The notes beneath the pieces are model-generated. The model saw nothing but the letters and a program-made list of their open reading frames with translations. It did no database searches and was not told the DNA's origin. From Saccharopolyspora sp. NFXS83 (GTDB lineage Bacteria > Actinomycetota > Actinomycetes > Mycobacteriales > Pseudonocardiaceae), in contig NZ_JAPFGB010000017.1 of assembly GCF_026241095.1 (NCBI RefSeq), forward strand, positions 1 to 64,000: DNA of 64,000 bases. The letters run 5' to 3'. A program made the position numbers and the translations under genes. Shown piece after piece: positions 1-10,317 of this stretch. The first letter of the stretch is position 1. Each line of letters begins with the position of its first letter.

Positions 1-175
1 TCCGCCACGAGGGAAAAAGCCGTCCTCGCGAGAGACCGGCTGAGAACCCGCGGGTGGTCGGCTTTTCGACGTGGGCTATGCGCTTCGCGCATCCAGGCAC
101 GGCTTCGCCGCAAGGCAGGCGTGGCTTCGCCGCCCACTGCACGGCTTCGCTGGGAGGACTCGGCTTCGTCGGTGG
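1..175 (-). repeat. Interspersed palindromic element, copy 1 (cut by window start)
   Basis: Non-coding DNA sharing blocks with four other intergenic sites in this window: a GGGAAAAAGC run beside half of a small hairpin, GAGAACCCGC, CGACGTGGGCTATGCGC and CAGGCACGGC, followed by short CGGCTTCGCCG-type repeats. It lies in the same orientation as the copy near 10.3 kb and opposite to those near 15.6, 48.2 and 50.9 kb. The window edge removes its outer palindrome arm. Short reading frames through it are by-products of the repeat. Confidence 0.7.
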
Positions 176-232
176 CGGCGGATTCATCGCTCGCCCGGGA
201 GGACTCCTTGCACCAGGGGTTCCCCCGTTCGG

Positions 233-754
233 ATGAGAATCGGCAGAATGGTGGCCGTGGCCGAGACGGAAGAGCAATTGCGGCAGTGGTTGGTGAGCAC
301 CGCGGAGCGGCAAGGGGCCGCCGTGGTGCACGTGGCGGCGGACGACGCCGGCGCCGCCTACGCGTTCTCCGTCGGGGCGTGGAGACGCTTCGGCAAGCCC
401 GAGGTCGTGGTGATCGGCCTGCCCCGCGACGTGGCGCAGGCCGTGGTGGACACCTACGTCGCCCGCGCGTCCGCGGGGGAGCGCTTCGCCCCGGGGCAGC
501 TCTACGCCGGATTCCTGGAAGGCTGTCCGGTCACCTTCGAACGGGTGGCCACACGGCACTACCCGGAGTTCCTGGGCAGCGCGTTCGCCGTCTACCAGGG
601 GGCGAACTTCCCGGCCCTGCAGCTGATCGTGTCCGCGCCGGACGGCACGTTCCCGTGGCAGCAGGACGCGCCCGGCGGCTTCGCCGAGTACCAGCCGGTG
701 CTCACCGACAGCGGAGCTCCCGAGCGCTGGACGCCCGGCGTCGACGGCCCCTGA
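233..754 (+). CDS. DUF4262 domain protein
   Basis: About 173 residues. The pattern 'AYAFSVGAWRRFGKPEVVVIGLP' (split around residues 40-60), followed by a helix and 'ARHYPEFLGSAFAVYQ'-like segment with a conserved proline-rich C-terminal end (FPWQ near residue 140), is that of the DUF4262 family, small soluble bacterial proteins of unknown function. The frame stays open upstream, but that part runs through the repeat element. I therefore place the start at ATG 233; ATG 248 and GTG 251 are alternatives, and no clear Shine-Dalgarno decides among them. It reads alone, 211 bases ahead of ruvC. Confidence 0.75.
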   Translation: MRIGRMVAVAETEEQLRQWLVSTAERQGAAVVHVAADDAGAAYAFSVGAWRRFGKPEVVVIGLPRDVAQAVVDTYVARASAGERFAPGQLYAGFLEGCPVTFERVATRHYPEFLGSAFAVYQGANFPALQLIVSAPDGTFPWQQDAPGGFAEYQPVLTDSGAPERWTPGVDGP

Positions 755-965
755 GCGCCCGGAGGGGGCGGTGCGGCGCGGACCGCGCGGACGGGTGATC
801 ATCGGGTGTGTCGTACGGGGGAGCGGCGTGGTCGGCGCGTAAGGTGTCGAACGGGTGTTCCCGCCTCGTCGAGGCGGGGGAGGCCCGCCGCGCGGACGAC
901 TCCGAACGCGGATGATCGATCCTGATGATCCCGAGCCCGATGATCGAAGTGCCGAGGAGGAAGTC

Positions 966-1553
966 GTGCGTGTGCTGGGAGTCGACCCGGGGCTGACCCG
1001 CTGCGGGATCGGCGTGGTCGACGGCGGGCGGAACCGGCACATCTCCTGCGTGGCGGTCGGTGTCGTGCGCACCCCGCCCGGCGACGAACTCCCGATGCGG
1101 CTCAAAGCCGTCGCCGACGCCGTCGAGCAGTGGATGGACGCCCACCAGCCCGAGGTGGTGGCCATCGAACGCGTCTTCAGCCAGCACAACGTGCGTTCCG
1201 TGATGGGAACCGCGCAGGCGTCAGGCGTGGTGGCGCTCGCCGCCGCCCGCCGCGGGCTGCCGGTCGCGTTCCACACGCCCAGCGAGGTCAAGGCCGCCAT
1301 CAGCGGTTCGGGCCGGGCCGACAAGCGGCAGGTGACGCTCATGGTCACCAAGGTCCTCGGGCTCAGCGAGGCGCCGCGGCCGGCCGACGCCGCCGACGCG
1401 CTCGCGCTGGCCGTCTGCCACCTGTGGCGGGCGCCGATGACCTCCCGGCTGGCCGCGGCGGAGGCCAAGGCCGCCGAACTCGCCAAGGCGCACCGTCAAC
1501 GGCTGCGGGACGCGCGGCGTTCCTCGGCAGGCAGAGGAGACCCCACACGATGA
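966..1553 (+). CDS. ruvC: Crossover junction endodeoxyribonuclease RuvC
   Basis: Holliday-junction resolvase that cuts four-way junctions symmetrically as a dimer, working with RuvAB in recombinational repair. The RNase H-like fold is visible: first acidic residue in [10 protein letters not shown] (residues 5-14), a glutamate in AIERVF, and the paired aspartates of [14 protein letters not shown]. About 195 residues, a little longer than usual because of a basic tail. GTG 966 is chosen because GAGGAGGAA (954-962) precedes it. The stop overlaps the ruvA start (ATGA), so the ruvCAB genes are translationally coupled. Confidence 0.95.
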   Translation: MRVLGVDPGLTRCGIGVVDGGRNRHISCVAVGVVRTPPGDELPMRLKAVADAVEQWMDAHQPEVVAIERVFSQHNVRSVMGTAQASGVVALAAARRGLPVAFHTPSEVKAAISGSGRADKRQVTLMVTKVLGLSEAPRPADAADALALAVCHLWRAPMTSRLAAAEAKAAELAKAHRQRLRDARRSSAGRGDPTR

Positions 1554-2152
1554 TCGCTTCGGTACGCGGCCCGGTGCTCTCGATAGGGCTGGATCACGCC
1601 GTGGTCGACGTCGGAGGCCTCGGCTACGCCGTCCACGCCACCCCGGCCACGCTCGCCGGACTGCGTCGCGGCGAGGAAGCGCTGCTCGCGACGACGCTGA
1701 TCGTCCGGGAGGACTCGCTCACCCTCTACGGCTTCGCCGACGCCGAGGCGCGCGACCTGTTCGTCCTGCTGCAGACCGCCTCCGGCGTCGGGCCCAGGCT
1801 GGCGCTGGCGACGCTGGCGGTGCTCTCGCCGGACCAGCTCTGCCACGCGCTCGCCGAGGGGAACCTGACGACGCTCACCCAGGTGCCGGGCATCGGGAAG
1901 AAGAGCGCGGAGCGGCTGATCCTGGAACTGCGCGACAAGGTCGGCACGCTCGCCGGGGCCGGCACCGGCGGCCAGGTCGGCGCGCCCGACCGCGGGCGGG
2001 TCCGCTCCGAGGTCGCCGAAGCGCTGGTGGGCCTCGGCTTCTCCGCGAAGCAGGCCGATCAGAGCGTGGAAACGGTGCTGGCCGCCGACGGCGCCCCCGC
2101 CGACACCTCGGCGGTGCTGCGCAAGGCGCTCGCCACGCTGGGGCCGCGATGA
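1550..2152 (+). CDS. ruvA: Holliday junction branch migration protein RuvA
   Basis: Tetrameric junction-binding partner that loads the RuvB motor. About 200 residues with the family order: N-terminal OB fold ([13 protein letters not shown] start, [15 protein letters not shown]), tandem helix-hairpin-helix region ([13 protein letters not shown] and [16 protein letters not shown]), and a C-terminal RuvB-binding domain ([12 protein letters not shown]). The start overlaps the ruvC stop by four bases and its own stop overlaps ruvB, so the three genes form one translational unit. Confidence 0.96.
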   Translation: MIASVRGPVLSIGLDHAVVDVGGLGYAVHATPATLAGLRRGEEALLATTLIVREDSLTLYGFADAEARDLFVLLQTASGVGPRLALATLAVLSPDQLCHALAEGNLTTLTQVPGIGKKSAERLILELRDKVGTLAGAGTGGQVGAPDRGRVRSEVAEALVGLGFSAKQADQSVETVLAADGAPADTSAVLRKALATLGPR

Positions 2153-3228
2153 GCGACGCGCCCTTCGACGACGAACCCCTCCCCGGCGCCGTGCCGGGCG
2201 AGGGGCCGCTGGATCCGCAGCAGGAACCGGCCGAGCAGGACGTGGAGAGCACGCTGCGCCCGCGCAGGCTCGCCGAGTTCGTCGGCCAGCCCCGGGTGCG
2301 CGAGCAGCTGCAACTGGTGCTGCACGGCGCGCTCAACCGCCGGGAACAGCCCGACCACGTCCTGTTCTCCGGCCCGCCCGGCCTGGGCAAGACCAGCCTC
2401 GCGATGATCATGGCGGCGGAGCTCGGCGCGGCGATCCGGGTGACCTCGGGCCCGGCGCTGGAGCGGCCCGGCGACCTCGCGGCGATGCTGTCCAACCTCG
2501 CCGAGGGCGACGTGCTGTTCATCGACGAGATCCACCGCATCGCCCGGCCCGCCGAGGAGATGCTGTACCTGGCGATGGAGGACTACCGCGTCGACGTCGT
2601 CGTCGGCAAAGGTCCCGGCGCCACCAGCATCCCGCTGGAGATCGCCCCGTTCACGCTGGTCGGAGCCACCACCCGCTCTGGGACGCTCACCGGCCCGCTG
2701 CGGGACCGGTTCGGCTTCACCGCGCACATGGAGTTCTACACGCCGGACGAGCTGGAGCTGGTGGTGCGCCGTTCCGCCGGGATCCTCGGAGTGGACCTGC
2801 GCCCGGACGGCGCCACCGAGATCGCCCGCCGCTCGCGCGGCACCCCCCGGATCGTCAACCGCCTGCTGCGCCGAGTCCGCGACTACGCGGAGGTGCGCGC
2901 CGACGGAGCGGTGACCCTGGAGGTGGCGCGGGCCGCGCTGGAGGTCTACGACGTGGACGAGTTCGGCCTGGACCGGCTCGACCGCGCCGTGCTCTCCGCC
3001 CTGGTCCGGTCCTTCCACGGCGGTCCGGTGGGCGTCACCACCCTCGCCGTGGCCGTCGGGGAGGAATCGACCACGGTCGAGGAGGTCTGCGAGCCGTACC
3101 TGGTGCGCGCGGGAATGCTCGCCCGCACCTCCCGCGGACGCGTCGCGACCGTCGCCGCCTGGCACCACGTCGGCCTCACCCCGCCCCCGCACGCCCCCGG
3201 CGAATCCCAAGCGGCCTTGTTCGAGTAG
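2149..3228 (+). CDS. ruvB: Holliday junction branch migration ATPase RuvB
   Basis: Hexameric AAA+ motor that drives branch migration on RuvA-bound junctions. 359 residues. Walker A is [10 protein letters not shown] (around residue 75), Walker B LFIDEIHR, sensor-1 VGATTRSG, arginine finger region GPLRDRFG, and a C-terminal winged helix ([24 protein letters not shown]). An acidic 35-residue N-terminal extension precedes the core, as in other actinobacteria. Last gene of ruvCAB; 222 bases separate it from yajC. Confidence 0.97.
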   Translation: MSDAPFDDEPLPGAVPGEGPLDPQQEPAEQDVESTLRPRRLAEFVGQPRVREQLQLVLHGALNRREQPDHVLFSGPPGLGKTSLAMIMAAELGAAIRVTSGPALERPGDLAAMLSNLAEGDVLFIDEIHRIARPAEEMLYLAMEDYRVDVVVGKGPGATSIPLEIAPFTLVGATTRSGTLTGPLRDRFGFTAHMEFYTPDELELVVRRSAGILGVDLRPDGATEIARRSRGTPRIVNRLLRRVRDYAEVRADGAVTLEVARAALEVYDVDEFGLDRLDRAVLSALVRSFHGGPVGVTTLAVAVGEESTTVEEVCEPYLVRAGMLARTSRGRVATVAAWHHVGLTPPPHAPGESQAALFE

Positions 3229-3360
3229 TCCCGTCGGGGCTTGTGAGGCCGGGCACTCCGCTAGCGATAGGCTGCGCCGCGTTGACGGCCCCGGTGGCCT
3301 CGCCGGAGATCGGTTCGGCCCCTCGCGGTCGGCGGGCGGCGCAGGGCCCATCGACATGGC

Positions 3361-3383
3361 TGGCACACTGGAAGCGCTATATC
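3361..3383 (+). promoter_or_regulatory. Promoter-like element shared by yajC and secD
   Basis: TGGCACACTGGAAGCG (3361-3376) is repeated with one mismatch at 4247-4262 ahead of secD; each is followed shortly by an AT-richer hexamer (TATATC at 3378 here, TAGATC at 4271 there). A shared 16-mer upstream of two functionally linked genes suggests a common promoter or regulator site. The distances to the hexamers differ, so the exact promoter geometry is unclear. Confidence 0.35.
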
Positions 3384-3450
3384 CGAACAATTCGGGCGCC
3401 CCCGGCTGGTGGCCAGGGCCGTCCCCACGGCATCCGCCGAACGGAGCATT

Positions 3451-3876
3451 ATGTCTTTGGAATCCTTGTTCCTGCCCCTGCTGATCGTGCTGCTCGCCGT
3501 GCCGATGTTCCTGCAGGCGCGCAAGCAGAAGCGGGCCATGCAGGAGCAGCAGAAGCTGCAGAACTCGCTCGAAGCGGGTGACCGGGTGATGACGACCTCC
3601 GGCCTGTTCGGCACCGTCGTGTCGAGCACGGACGACAGCATCGACCTGGAGATCGCACCGGGCGTCGTCACCACCTGGGTGCGCGCCGCGGTCCGCGAGA
3701 AGGTCGTCACCGACGCCGAGGACACCGCGATCGCCGAGGACGCCGAGACCGAGCAGGACGCGGCTCCGGCGGCAGCGGAGACCGAGGTCAAGGACGAGAA
3801 GGACACCACCGAGGTGCCCACCTCCCAGTCCACCGCCGAGGTCGCCGAGCCGATCGAGAAGCAGAAGACCAGCTGA
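3451..3876 (+). CDS. yajC: Preprotein translocase subunit YajC
   Basis: Small single-pass membrane subunit of the SecDF-YajC complex that assists SecYEG export. About 141 residues: an N-terminal membrane helix (residues 5-20, FLPLLIVLLAVPMFLQ), a basic stretch, and the family core LEAGDRVMTTSGLFGTVVS. The last 50 residues are a strongly acidic, low-complexity tail, common in actinobacterial YajC. ATG 3451 is chosen because ACGGAG lies just upstream and the membrane helix starts immediately; the frame is open further upstream without family resemblance. Confidence 0.93.
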   Translation: MSLESLFLPLLIVLLAVPMFLQARKQKRAMQEQQKLQNSLEAGDRVMTTSGLFGTVVSSTDDSIDLEIAPGVVTTWVRAAVREKVVTDAEDTAIAEDAETEQDAAPAAAETEVKDEKDTTEVPTSQSTAEVAEPIEKQKTS

Positions 3877-3883
3877 ACCGGAA

Positions 3884-3905
3884 CGGCCGGTGATCGCACC
3901 GGCCG
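3884..3905 (+). terminator. Hairpin after yajC
   Basis: Perfect 9-bp stem CGGCCGGTG / CACCGGCCG with an ATCG loop, eight bases after the yajC stop. There is no T-run, which is usual for actinomycete terminators. It suggests yajC and secD are separately transcribed. Confidence 0.5.
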
Positions 3906-4435
3906 CCCGCCGCGCTCCCGGTGACCGACAGGTGCCGGGTACCGGCCGGAGCCGTCGAGTCGCCGCCGTGGTGGCGGCGACTCCGGCTCCCGCCTGTTCC
4001 GGCGCCGATTCGCCGAATTCACGCGGGCGATGTCGAGTCGCCGGAAAATCGAGATCCCATCGATGCGGACTTTCGGCGTCGCGCACGAATTCGCGCCGTC
4101 CCGCTCTTCGAGACGTGGCGGGTTTACGAACCCGACGCGCCCGGCCCGGCCCGCTCGCGTTCTTCGTCCGCTCTGCCCGTTGCGGGCGGTATTCGCAGAT
4201 CGCAGCCTTGCGCGCCCGCCCCTCGCGACCCCGGCCAGGCCTCACCTGGCAGACTGGAAGCGGGCTTTCCTAGATCGTCCGGCGTGCTCGTGCTGTTCGG
4301 GCGCGTACTGTGATCAACGGTCGTTCCGGCCTTCCGGCGTGACCGATCATCCGGGGCATCAGATCGCGGGCGCTTCGCCCTGCGCGTCCGGTGTCCCGAC
4401 CGATTCGTAGACCGTGGACAGGAGACCGACGCACC
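3906..4435. other. Intergenic region upstream of secD
   Basis: About 530 bases with no convincing gene; the open frames crossing it change composition and have no family resemblance. The notable content is TGGCAGACTGGAAGCG at 4247-4262, nearly identical to a sequence ahead of yajC, then TAGATC at 4271-4276. A long secD leader may therefore begin near 4280. Confidence 0.5.
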
Positions 4436-6028
4436 GTGGCACCTCCGGCCGGGCAGATCCGCCCAGGGCGTTACCTCGCGATCTTCGCGCTGGTCGTCGT
4501 GGCGCTGTATGGACTGGTGTTCCTCACCGGCGATCAGAAGCCCACTCCCAAGCTGGGCATCGACCTGCAGGGCGGCACCCGGGTGACGCTCACCGCGCGC
4601 ACCCCGAACGGGGAGCCACCGCCGCAGGAATCGTTGAACCAGGCGCGGCAGATCATCGAGACCCGCGTCAACGGCATGGGCATCAGCGGTTCCGAGGTCA
4701 ACCTCGACGGCTCCAACCTGGTGATCACCGTGCCCGGCGAGGGCGGCGACCAGGCCAAGCAGCTCGGTCAGACCGCGGAACTGGAGTTCCGCAAGGTCGT
4801 GCCGAACATGGTGGCGCCCGTGCAGGCGCCGCCTCCGCCGGGACAGCCGTCCGGGACGACGCCGCAGGGCGCTCACGCGCAGCAGCCGCCGTCGCAGGCG
4901 GACCCGGAGGCGCAGCGGGCGGCGATCGAAGAGGCGAAGAAGACCCGCCAGAGCACCGACCCGAACGTGCAGATCCAGGCCTTGCAGGCTTTGGACTGCA
5001 ACGCGGAGGACCCGCTGCGCGGCAACGCCGACCCGAAGCTGCCGCTGGTCGCCTGTGACCAGGAGAAGACGCAGAAGTACGTGCTGGAGCCGGTGTTCAT
5101 GCCTGGCACCGACATCGCCAACGCCGCGGCCATGCCGCCGAACGAGCAGAGCCCCGGCTGGACGGTGAACCTGGAGTTCACCGGTGAGGGCGGCAAGCGC
5201 TGGGCGGACTTCACCGCGGCGAACGTCGGACAGCAGGCTGCGTTCGTGCTTGACGGCGAGGTCGTGTCCGCGCCCAGGATCAACGAACCGCTCCTCGGCG
5301 GCAGCGCCAACATCAACGGCGATTTCAACCAGCAGTCCGCCACCGACTTGGCGGACGTGCTCAAGTACGGCTCGCTGCCGCTGGCGTTCGACCAGTCCGA
5401 GGCCGAGACGGTCTCCGCGACGGCGGGCGTCGCTTCGATGGAAGCGGGCCTCATCGCGGGCGGCATCGGCCTGATCCTGGTCGCGGTGTACTGCCTGGCC
5501 TACTACCGGCTGCTCGGCGTGCTCACCGTGCTCTCGCTGGTGCTCTCCGGCGGCGTGGTCTACGGCGTGCTGGTGCTGCTCGGCAGGTGGATCGGCTTCA
5601 CCCTCGACCTCGCGGGCATCGCCGGTTTCATCGTCGCCATCGGCATCACCGCCGACTCGTTCATCGTGTTCTTCGAACGCCTCAAGGACGAGATACGGGA
5701 GGGCCGAACCTTCCGGTCCGCGGTGCCCAGGGCGTGGATCCGGGCGCGGCGCACCATCCTGTCCGCCGACGCGGTGAGCTTCCTGGCCGCCGCCGTGCTC
5801 TACGTGCTCGCGGTGGGCCAGGTGAAGGGCTTCGCGTTCACCCTCGGCATGTCCACGGTGCTCGACCTCGTCGTGGTGTTCCTGGTGACGCACCCGCTGG
5901 TGGCACTGGCATCGAAGAACAAGTTCTTGTCTAAGCCCTCGGTGTCCGGGCTCGGCTCGGTGCAGCGCCTCGCCGCTGATCAGCGGTCCGCGCGCCGCCG
6001 GGGTGCTTCCACGGCGAAGGAGGCCTGA
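4436..6028 (+). CDS. secD: Protein translocase subunit SecD
   Basis: Membrane component that, with SecF, uses the proton gradient to complete Sec-dependent export. About 530 residues: membrane helix 1 (residues 14-33), periplasmic P1 domain starting LGIDLQGGTRVTLTA, a low-complexity Pro/Gln-rich insertion (about residues 125-160), and a C-terminal bundle of five helices from GLIAGGIGLILVAVYCLAYY with the signature GIAGFIVAIGITADSFIVFFER. GTG 4436 is preferred over an earlier in-frame ATG because GGACAGGAG lies 12-20 bases before it and homologues begin near the first helix. Confidence 0.95.
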   Translation: MAPPAGQIRPGRYLAIFALVVVALYGLVFLTGDQKPTPKLGIDLQGGTRVTLTARTPNGEPPPQESLNQARQIIETRVNGMGISGSEVNLDGSNLVITVPGEGGDQAKQLGQTAELEFRKVVPNMVAPVQAPPPPGQPSGTTPQGAHAQQPPSQADPEAQRAAIEEAKKTRQSTDPNVQIQALQALDCNAEDPLRGNADPKLPLVACDQEKTQKYVLEPVFMPGTDIANAAAMPPNEQSPGWTVNLEFTGEGGKRWADFTAANVGQQAAFVLDGEVVSAPRINEPLLGGSANINGDFNQQSATDLADVLKYGSLPLAFDQSEAETVSATAGVASMEAGLIAGGIGLILVAVYCLAYYRLLGVLTVLSLVLSGGVVYGVLVLLGRWIGFTLDLAGIAGFIVAIGITADSFIVFFERLKDEIREGRTFRSAVPRAWIRARRTILSADAVSFLAAAVLYVLAVGQVKGFAFTLGMSTVLDLVVVFLVTHPLVALASKNKFLSKPSVSGLGSVQRLAADQRSARRRGASTAKEA

Positions 6029-6030
6029 CG

Positions 6031-7257
6031 GTGGCCACGCAGAGCACCGCCGGTGACGGCGGCACCCGGCGCACGAGCGTCTTCGAACGCCTCTACATCG
6101 GCAACGGCGCGTTCGACATCGTCGGCAAGCGCCTCCGCTGGTACGTCTCGCTGGGCCTGCTGGTCCTGGTGTGCCTCGCCGCGATGGGCATCAAGGGCTT
6201 CAACCTGGGCATCGACTTCGAAGGCGGCACGAAGCTCCAGGTGCCCGCGGTCGGAGCGCAGGGGCCGATCAGCACGGATCAGGTCCAGGACGCGTTCCAG
6301 GACGCGCTCGGGCACCGCGCCGAGACGGCGCAGCTCGTGGGCACCGCGGGCAACCAGACCATCCAGATCCGGACCGAGTCGCTGACTCCGGCGCAGGTCT
6401 CCGAGGTCAAGGAGACCCTGTTCGACCAGCTCAAGCCGCTGGGCGCCGCCGGGCAGCCCAGCCCGGCCGCGGTCAGCGACAGCGCGGTCAGCGGTACCTG
6501 GGGCGGCGAGATCACCCAGCAGGCCCTGCTGGCGCTGGGCGTGTTCCTCGTGCTGGTGACGGTGTTCCTCGCCTTCTACTTCGAAAAGTGGATGGCGGTC
6601 GCCGCGCTCATCGCGCTCCTGCACGACGTGATCGTCACGGCCGGGCTGTACGCGCTGATCGGGTTCGAGGTCACGCCGAGCACGGTGATCGGCCTGCTCA
6701 CGATCCTCGGGTTCTCGCTCTACGACACGGTCGTGGTGTTCGACAAGGTCAAGGAGAACACCCGCGGCCTGCTCGGCCTGACCAGGCGCAGCTATCCGGA
6801 GGCCGCGAACCTCGCGGTGAACCAGACGCTGATGCGCTCCATCAACACCTCGGTGATCGCGCTGCTGCCGGTGGTCGGTCTGCTCGTGGTGGGTGCGTGG
6901 CTGCTCGGCGTGGGCGTGCTGCGGGACCTCGCCCTGGTGCAGCTGATCGGCATGATCGCCGGTGTCGTGTCGTCGATCTTCCTGGCCACGCCGCTGCTGG
7001 TGGACTTCAAGATGCGCGACCGCAAGTACCAGCAGCAGGCGGCGAAGGTGCGCCAGCGCCGGGCGAAGGCCGCGGCGAAGGAGGCGGGCGAGCCCGTCCC
7101 CGACGAGCCGCAGCAGGACGCTCCGGAGCGGGAACTGGCCGGCGCGTCCTCGGTGACGAGCGTTCCGGTCGGCAAGAAGTCCGACGAGCCGGGGCCGCAA
7201 TCCCGCCGCCGCCCTGCGGGCAAGTCGAGCCGTCCTACCGGGAAGAAGCGTCGCTGA
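6031..7257 (+). CDS. secF: Protein translocase subunit SecF
   Basis: Partner of SecD in the export-assisting complex. 408 residues: N-terminal helix 1, LGIDFEGGTKLQVP (the counterpart of the SecD LGIDLQGGT motif), periplasmic domain, then five helices including GFSLYDTVVVFDKVKEN and NQTLMRSINTSVIALLPV. The C-terminal 65 residues are charged and cytoplasmic. The GTG start lies two bases after the secD stop and the stop overlaps the apt start (TGATG), so secD-secF-apt is an operon. Confidence 0.96.
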   Translation: MATQSTAGDGGTRRTSVFERLYIGNGAFDIVGKRLRWYVSLGLLVLVCLAAMGIKGFNLGIDFEGGTKLQVPAVGAQGPISTDQVQDAFQDALGHRAETAQLVGTAGNQTIQIRTESLTPAQVSEVKETLFDQLKPLGAAGQPSPAAVSDSAVSGTWGGEITQQALLALGVFLVLVTVFLAFYFEKWMAVAALIALLHDVIVTAGLYALIGFEVTPSTVIGLLTILGFSLYDTVVVFDKVKENTRGLLGLTRRSYPEAANLAVNQTLMRSINTSVIALLPVVGLLVVGAWLLGVGVLRDLALVQLIGMIAGVVSSIFLATPLLVDFKMRDRKYQQQAAKVRQRRAKAAAKEAGEPVPDEPQQDAPERELAGASSVTSVPVGKKSDEPGPQSRRRPAGKSSRPTGKKRR

Positions 7258-7802
7258 TGGCCGATTCCGACGTGGTGCGGGTGATTCATCCCACCTTGAG
7301 CAAGGCGGCGCGGTTGATCCGGGAGGTCCCGGACTTCCCGGAACCGGGCGTGCTGTTCCGCGACATCAGCCCGCTGCTGGCCGATGGCGAGGCGCTCTCG
7401 ACGGTCGTCACCGCGCTCGGTGACGGCCACGAGTTCGACGTCGTCGCCGGGGTGGAAGCACGCGGTTTCCTCGTCGGCGCGGCCGTCGCGCAGGCCTACG
7501 GCACTGGTGTGGTGGGCCTGCGCAAACCGGGCAAACTGCCGGAGGTCGCCGACCGCATCGACTACGCGCTGGAGTACGGAACGGCGAGCCTCGAACTCGC
7601 TGCCGACACCATCAGTGCTGGTCAGCGCGTTCTGGTCGTCGACGACGTGTTGGCCACCGGCGGCACCCTCAACGCCGCGTGCGAACTGCTCGGGAGAGCG
7701 GGCGCGAAGGTCTCGGCCGCGGCGGTGGTGCTGGAGCTGACGGCGCTGGGCGGCCGGGATCGGGTGCTCGGTGCGGACGTGCACGCGCTGCTGGCGGTGT
7801 GA
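7257..7802 (+). CDS. apt: Adenine phosphoribosyltransferase
   Basis: Converts adenine and PRPP to AMP in purine salvage. 181 residues. The PRPP-binding loop is VLVVDDVLATGGT (around residue 123), preceded by the family segment VAGVEARGFLVGAAVAQ and LRKPGKLP. It shares one base with the secF stop, and secF-apt-rel adjacency is conserved in actinobacteria, linking purine nucleotide supply to (p)ppGpp synthesis. Confidence 0.95.
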   Translation: MADSDVVRVIHPTLSKAARLIREVPDFPEPGVLFRDISPLLADGEALSTVVTALGDGHEFDVVAGVEARGFLVGAAVAQAYGTGVVGLRKPGKLPEVADRIDYALEYGTASLELAADTISAGQRVLVVDDVLATGGTLNAACELLGRAGAKVSAAAVVLELTALGGRDRVLGADVHALLAV

Positions 7803-7989
7803 CGATCTTCAGCGAAGCTGATCGGTCCCGGTGAAGTGTTGGCGTCGCCTCAAAGCTGAGAGTGACCGTTCAACGTTTCGGGGGACGGCCGGGGAGGGGC
7901 GGTAGCCCGAACGGCGTTATTCTCGATGCCCGGGTCGTGACCACCTCAGGACCCGGGTGCAACGTCCCCTCCAGGCCCGGGAGCGAGCG

Positions 7990-10299
7990 GTGAGCCAAGA
8001 CGTCGAGTCTCCTGTCTCAGCAACCGAGCAGGTGCGTCCCGCCTCGGCTACCAGGCGGGTACGTGCCCGCTTGGCCAGACGGATCACGGCGCAGCGCGCC
8101 GCGGAGGTCAAGCAAGTGCTGGAGCCGCTGGCAGCGGTGCACCGCGAACTGCATCCGCACGCCGATCTGGCACTGCTGCAGCACGCCTACGACGTCGCCG
8201 AGGACAAGCACAGCCATCAGCGCCGCAAATCGGGTGACCCCTACATCACCCATCCGTTGGCGGTCGCCACCATCCTGGGTGAGCTGGGGATGGACACCAC
8301 GACGCTGGTGGCGGCGCTGCTGCACGACACGGTCGAGGACACCGACTACTCGGTGGAGCGGCTCAGCGCGGACTTCGGCGACGAGATCTCGCACCTGGTC
8401 GACGGCGTCACCAAGCTCGACAAGGTGAAGCTGGGCGCGGCGGCCGAGGCCGAGACCATCCGCAAGATGATCATCGCGATGGCGCGCGACCCGCGCGTCC
8501 TGGTGATCAAGCTGGCCGACCGGCTGCACAACATGCGCACGATGCGCTTCCTGCCGCCGGAGAAGCAGGCCCGCAAGGCCCGCGAAACCCTCGAAGTGCT
8601 GGCCCCGCTGGCGCACCGGCTGGGCATGGCCACCATCAAGTGGGAGCTGGAGGACCTGGCGTTCGCCATCCTGCAGCCCAAGAAGTACGACGAGATCGTG
8701 CGCCTGGTCGCCAACCGAGCCCCTTCCAGGGACACCTACCTGCGCACCGTCACCGACGAGCTCGCCGCCCAGCTCGGCACCGCGCGGCTCGCCGCGAAGG
8801 TCGAAGGACGACCCAAGCACTACTACTCGATCCACCAGAAGATGATCGTCCGAGGCCGCGACTTCGACGACATCCACGACCTGGTGGGCGTGCGGATCCT
8901 CGTCGACGAGGTGCGCGACTGCTACGCCGCGATGGGCGTGGTGCACGCGCTGTGGCAGCCGATGCCGGGCCGGTTCAAGGACTACATCGCCCAGCCCCGC
9001 TTCGGCGTGTACCAGTCGCTGCACACCACGGTGATCGGCCCCGAGGGCAAGCCCCTGGAAGTGCAGATCCGCACCAGCGAGATGCACCGCACCGCCGAGT
9101 ACGGCATCGCCGCGCACTGGCGCTACAAGGAGACCAAGGGCCGCAACGGCAGCGGCGGCCAATCGGCCGTCGAGGTCGACGACATGGCCTGGATGCGCCA
9201 GCTGCTGGACTGGCAGCGGGAAGCCGCCGACCCGGGCGAATTCCTGGAGTCGCTGCGCTACGACCTGGCCACCCGCGAGATCTTCGTGTTCACCCCTAAG
9301 GGCGACGTGATCACGCTGCCGTCCGGGTCGACGCCGGTGGACTTCGCCTACGCGGTGCACACCGAGGTCGGGCACCGCTGCATCGGCTCCCGCGTCAACG
9401 GCCGCCTGGTGGCCCTGGAGCGGAAGCTGGAGAACGGCGAGGTCGTCGAGATCTTCACCTCCAAGGCGGAGGGCTCCGGGCCGAGCCGGGACTGGCTGTC
9501 GTTCGTCGCCTCCCCGCGGGCCAAGGCGAAGATCAAGCAGTGGTTCGCGAAGGAACGCCGCGAAGAGGCCATCGACAGCGGCAAGGAAGCCATCACCAAG
9601 GAGATCCGCAGGCTCGGCCTCCCGGTGCAGCGCCTGGTCACCGCGGACTCCATCGCGGCCGTCGCCCGCGAACTGCACTACGTCGACGTCACCGCGCTGT
9701 ACGCGGCGGTGGGGGAGCGGCAGGTCTCCGCGCACCACCTGGTGCAGCGGCTCGTCGCGCTCATCGGCGGCGTGGAGCAGGCCGAGGACGAGATCGCGGA
9801 GCGCTCCACCCCGTCCACCGTGCAGCAGCGGCGCCGCAGCACCGGTGACTCCGGCGTGGTCGTCAAGGACGCCGGCGACGTGTGGTCGAAGCTCGCCCGC
9901 TGCTGCACCCCGGTGCCGGGCGACGAGATCCTCGGGTTCGTCACCCGCGGCGGCGGCGTCAGCGTGCACCGCACCGACTGCACCAACGCCGACGACCTGC
10001 GCAAATCTCCGGAGCGGCTGGTCGAGGTGTACTGGGCGCCGTCGGCGTCCTCGGTGTTCCTGGTCGCCATCCAGGTGGAGGCGCTGGACCGGCACCGGCT
10101 GCTCTCGGACGTCACGAAGGTGCTCGCGGACGAGCGGGTGAACATCCTGTCGGCCTCGGTGACCACGTCGAAGGACCGGGTGGCGGTGAGCCGGTTCTCC
10201 TTCGAGATGGGCGATCCGAAGCACCTCGGCCACGTGCTCAAGGCGGTGCGCAACATCGAAGGCGTCTACGACGTGTACCGGGTGACTTCTGCTGCTTGA
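7990..10299 (+). CDS. rel: Bifunctional (p)ppGpp synthetase/hydrolase Rel
   Basis: Central stringent-response enzyme. About 769 residues with the full domain order: HD hydrolase (HDTVEDT, residues 112-118), synthetase ([13 protein letters not shown] and [10 protein letters not shown]), TGS domain ([20 protein letters not shown]), helical and zinc-finger region ([12 protein letters not shown]), and a C-terminal ACT domain. The RFKD motif ([11 protein letters not shown]) and intact HD box indicate both activities. I prefer GTG 7990 with GGGAGCGAGC upstream; GTG 7957 is also in frame. TATTCT at 7918-7923 is a possible -10 box. Confidence 0.95.
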   Translation: MSQDVESPVSATEQVRPASATRRVRARLARRITAQRAAEVKQVLEPLAAVHRELHPHADLALLQHAYDVAEDKHSHQRRKSGDPYITHPLAVATILGELGMDTTTLVAALLHDTVEDTDYSVERLSADFGDEISHLVDGVTKLDKVKLGAAAEAETIRKMIIAMARDPRVLVIKLADRLHNMRTMRFLPPEKQARKARETLEVLAPLAHRLGMATIKWELEDLAFAILQPKKYDEIVRLVANRAPSRDTYLRTVTDELAAQLGTARLAAKVEGRPKHYYSIHQKMIVRGRDFDDIHDLVGVRILVDEVRDCYAAMGVVHALWQPMPGRFKDYIAQPRFGVYQSLHTTVIGPEGKPLEVQIRTSEMHRTAEYGIAAHWRYKETKGRNGSGGQSAVEVDDMAWMRQLLDWQREAADPGEFLESLRYDLATREIFVFTPKGDVITLPSGSTPVDFAYAVHTEVGHRCIGSRVNGRLVALERKLENGEVVEIFTSKAEGSGPSRDWLSFVASPRAKAKIKQWFAKERREEAIDSGKEAITKEIRRLGLPVQRLVTADSIAAVARELHYVDVTALYAAVGERQVSAHHLVQRLVALIGGVEQAEDEIAERSTPSTVQQRRRSTGDSGVVVKDAGDVWSKLARCCTPVPGDEILGFVTRGGGVSVHRTDCTNADDLRKSPERLVEVYWAPSASSVFLVAIQVEALDRHRLLSDVTKVLADERVNILSASVTTSKDRVAVSRFSFEMGDPKHLGHVLKAVRNIEGVYDVYRVTSAA

Positions 10300-10317
10300 G
10301 CGGTCCCGGTCGTTTCG

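Noticed and set aside
3361-3376. Sigma-54 promoter (TGGCAC)
   Set aside because: The TTGC half is missing and actinobacteria generally lack sigma-54.
2059-4245. A 728-residue minus-strand frame across ruvB and yajC
   Set aside because: It crosses two certain genes and an intergenic region without any recognisable domain.
8017-10233. A 738-residue open frame antisense to rel
   Set aside because: Same codon-composition effect; the sense strand encodes a complete Rel.
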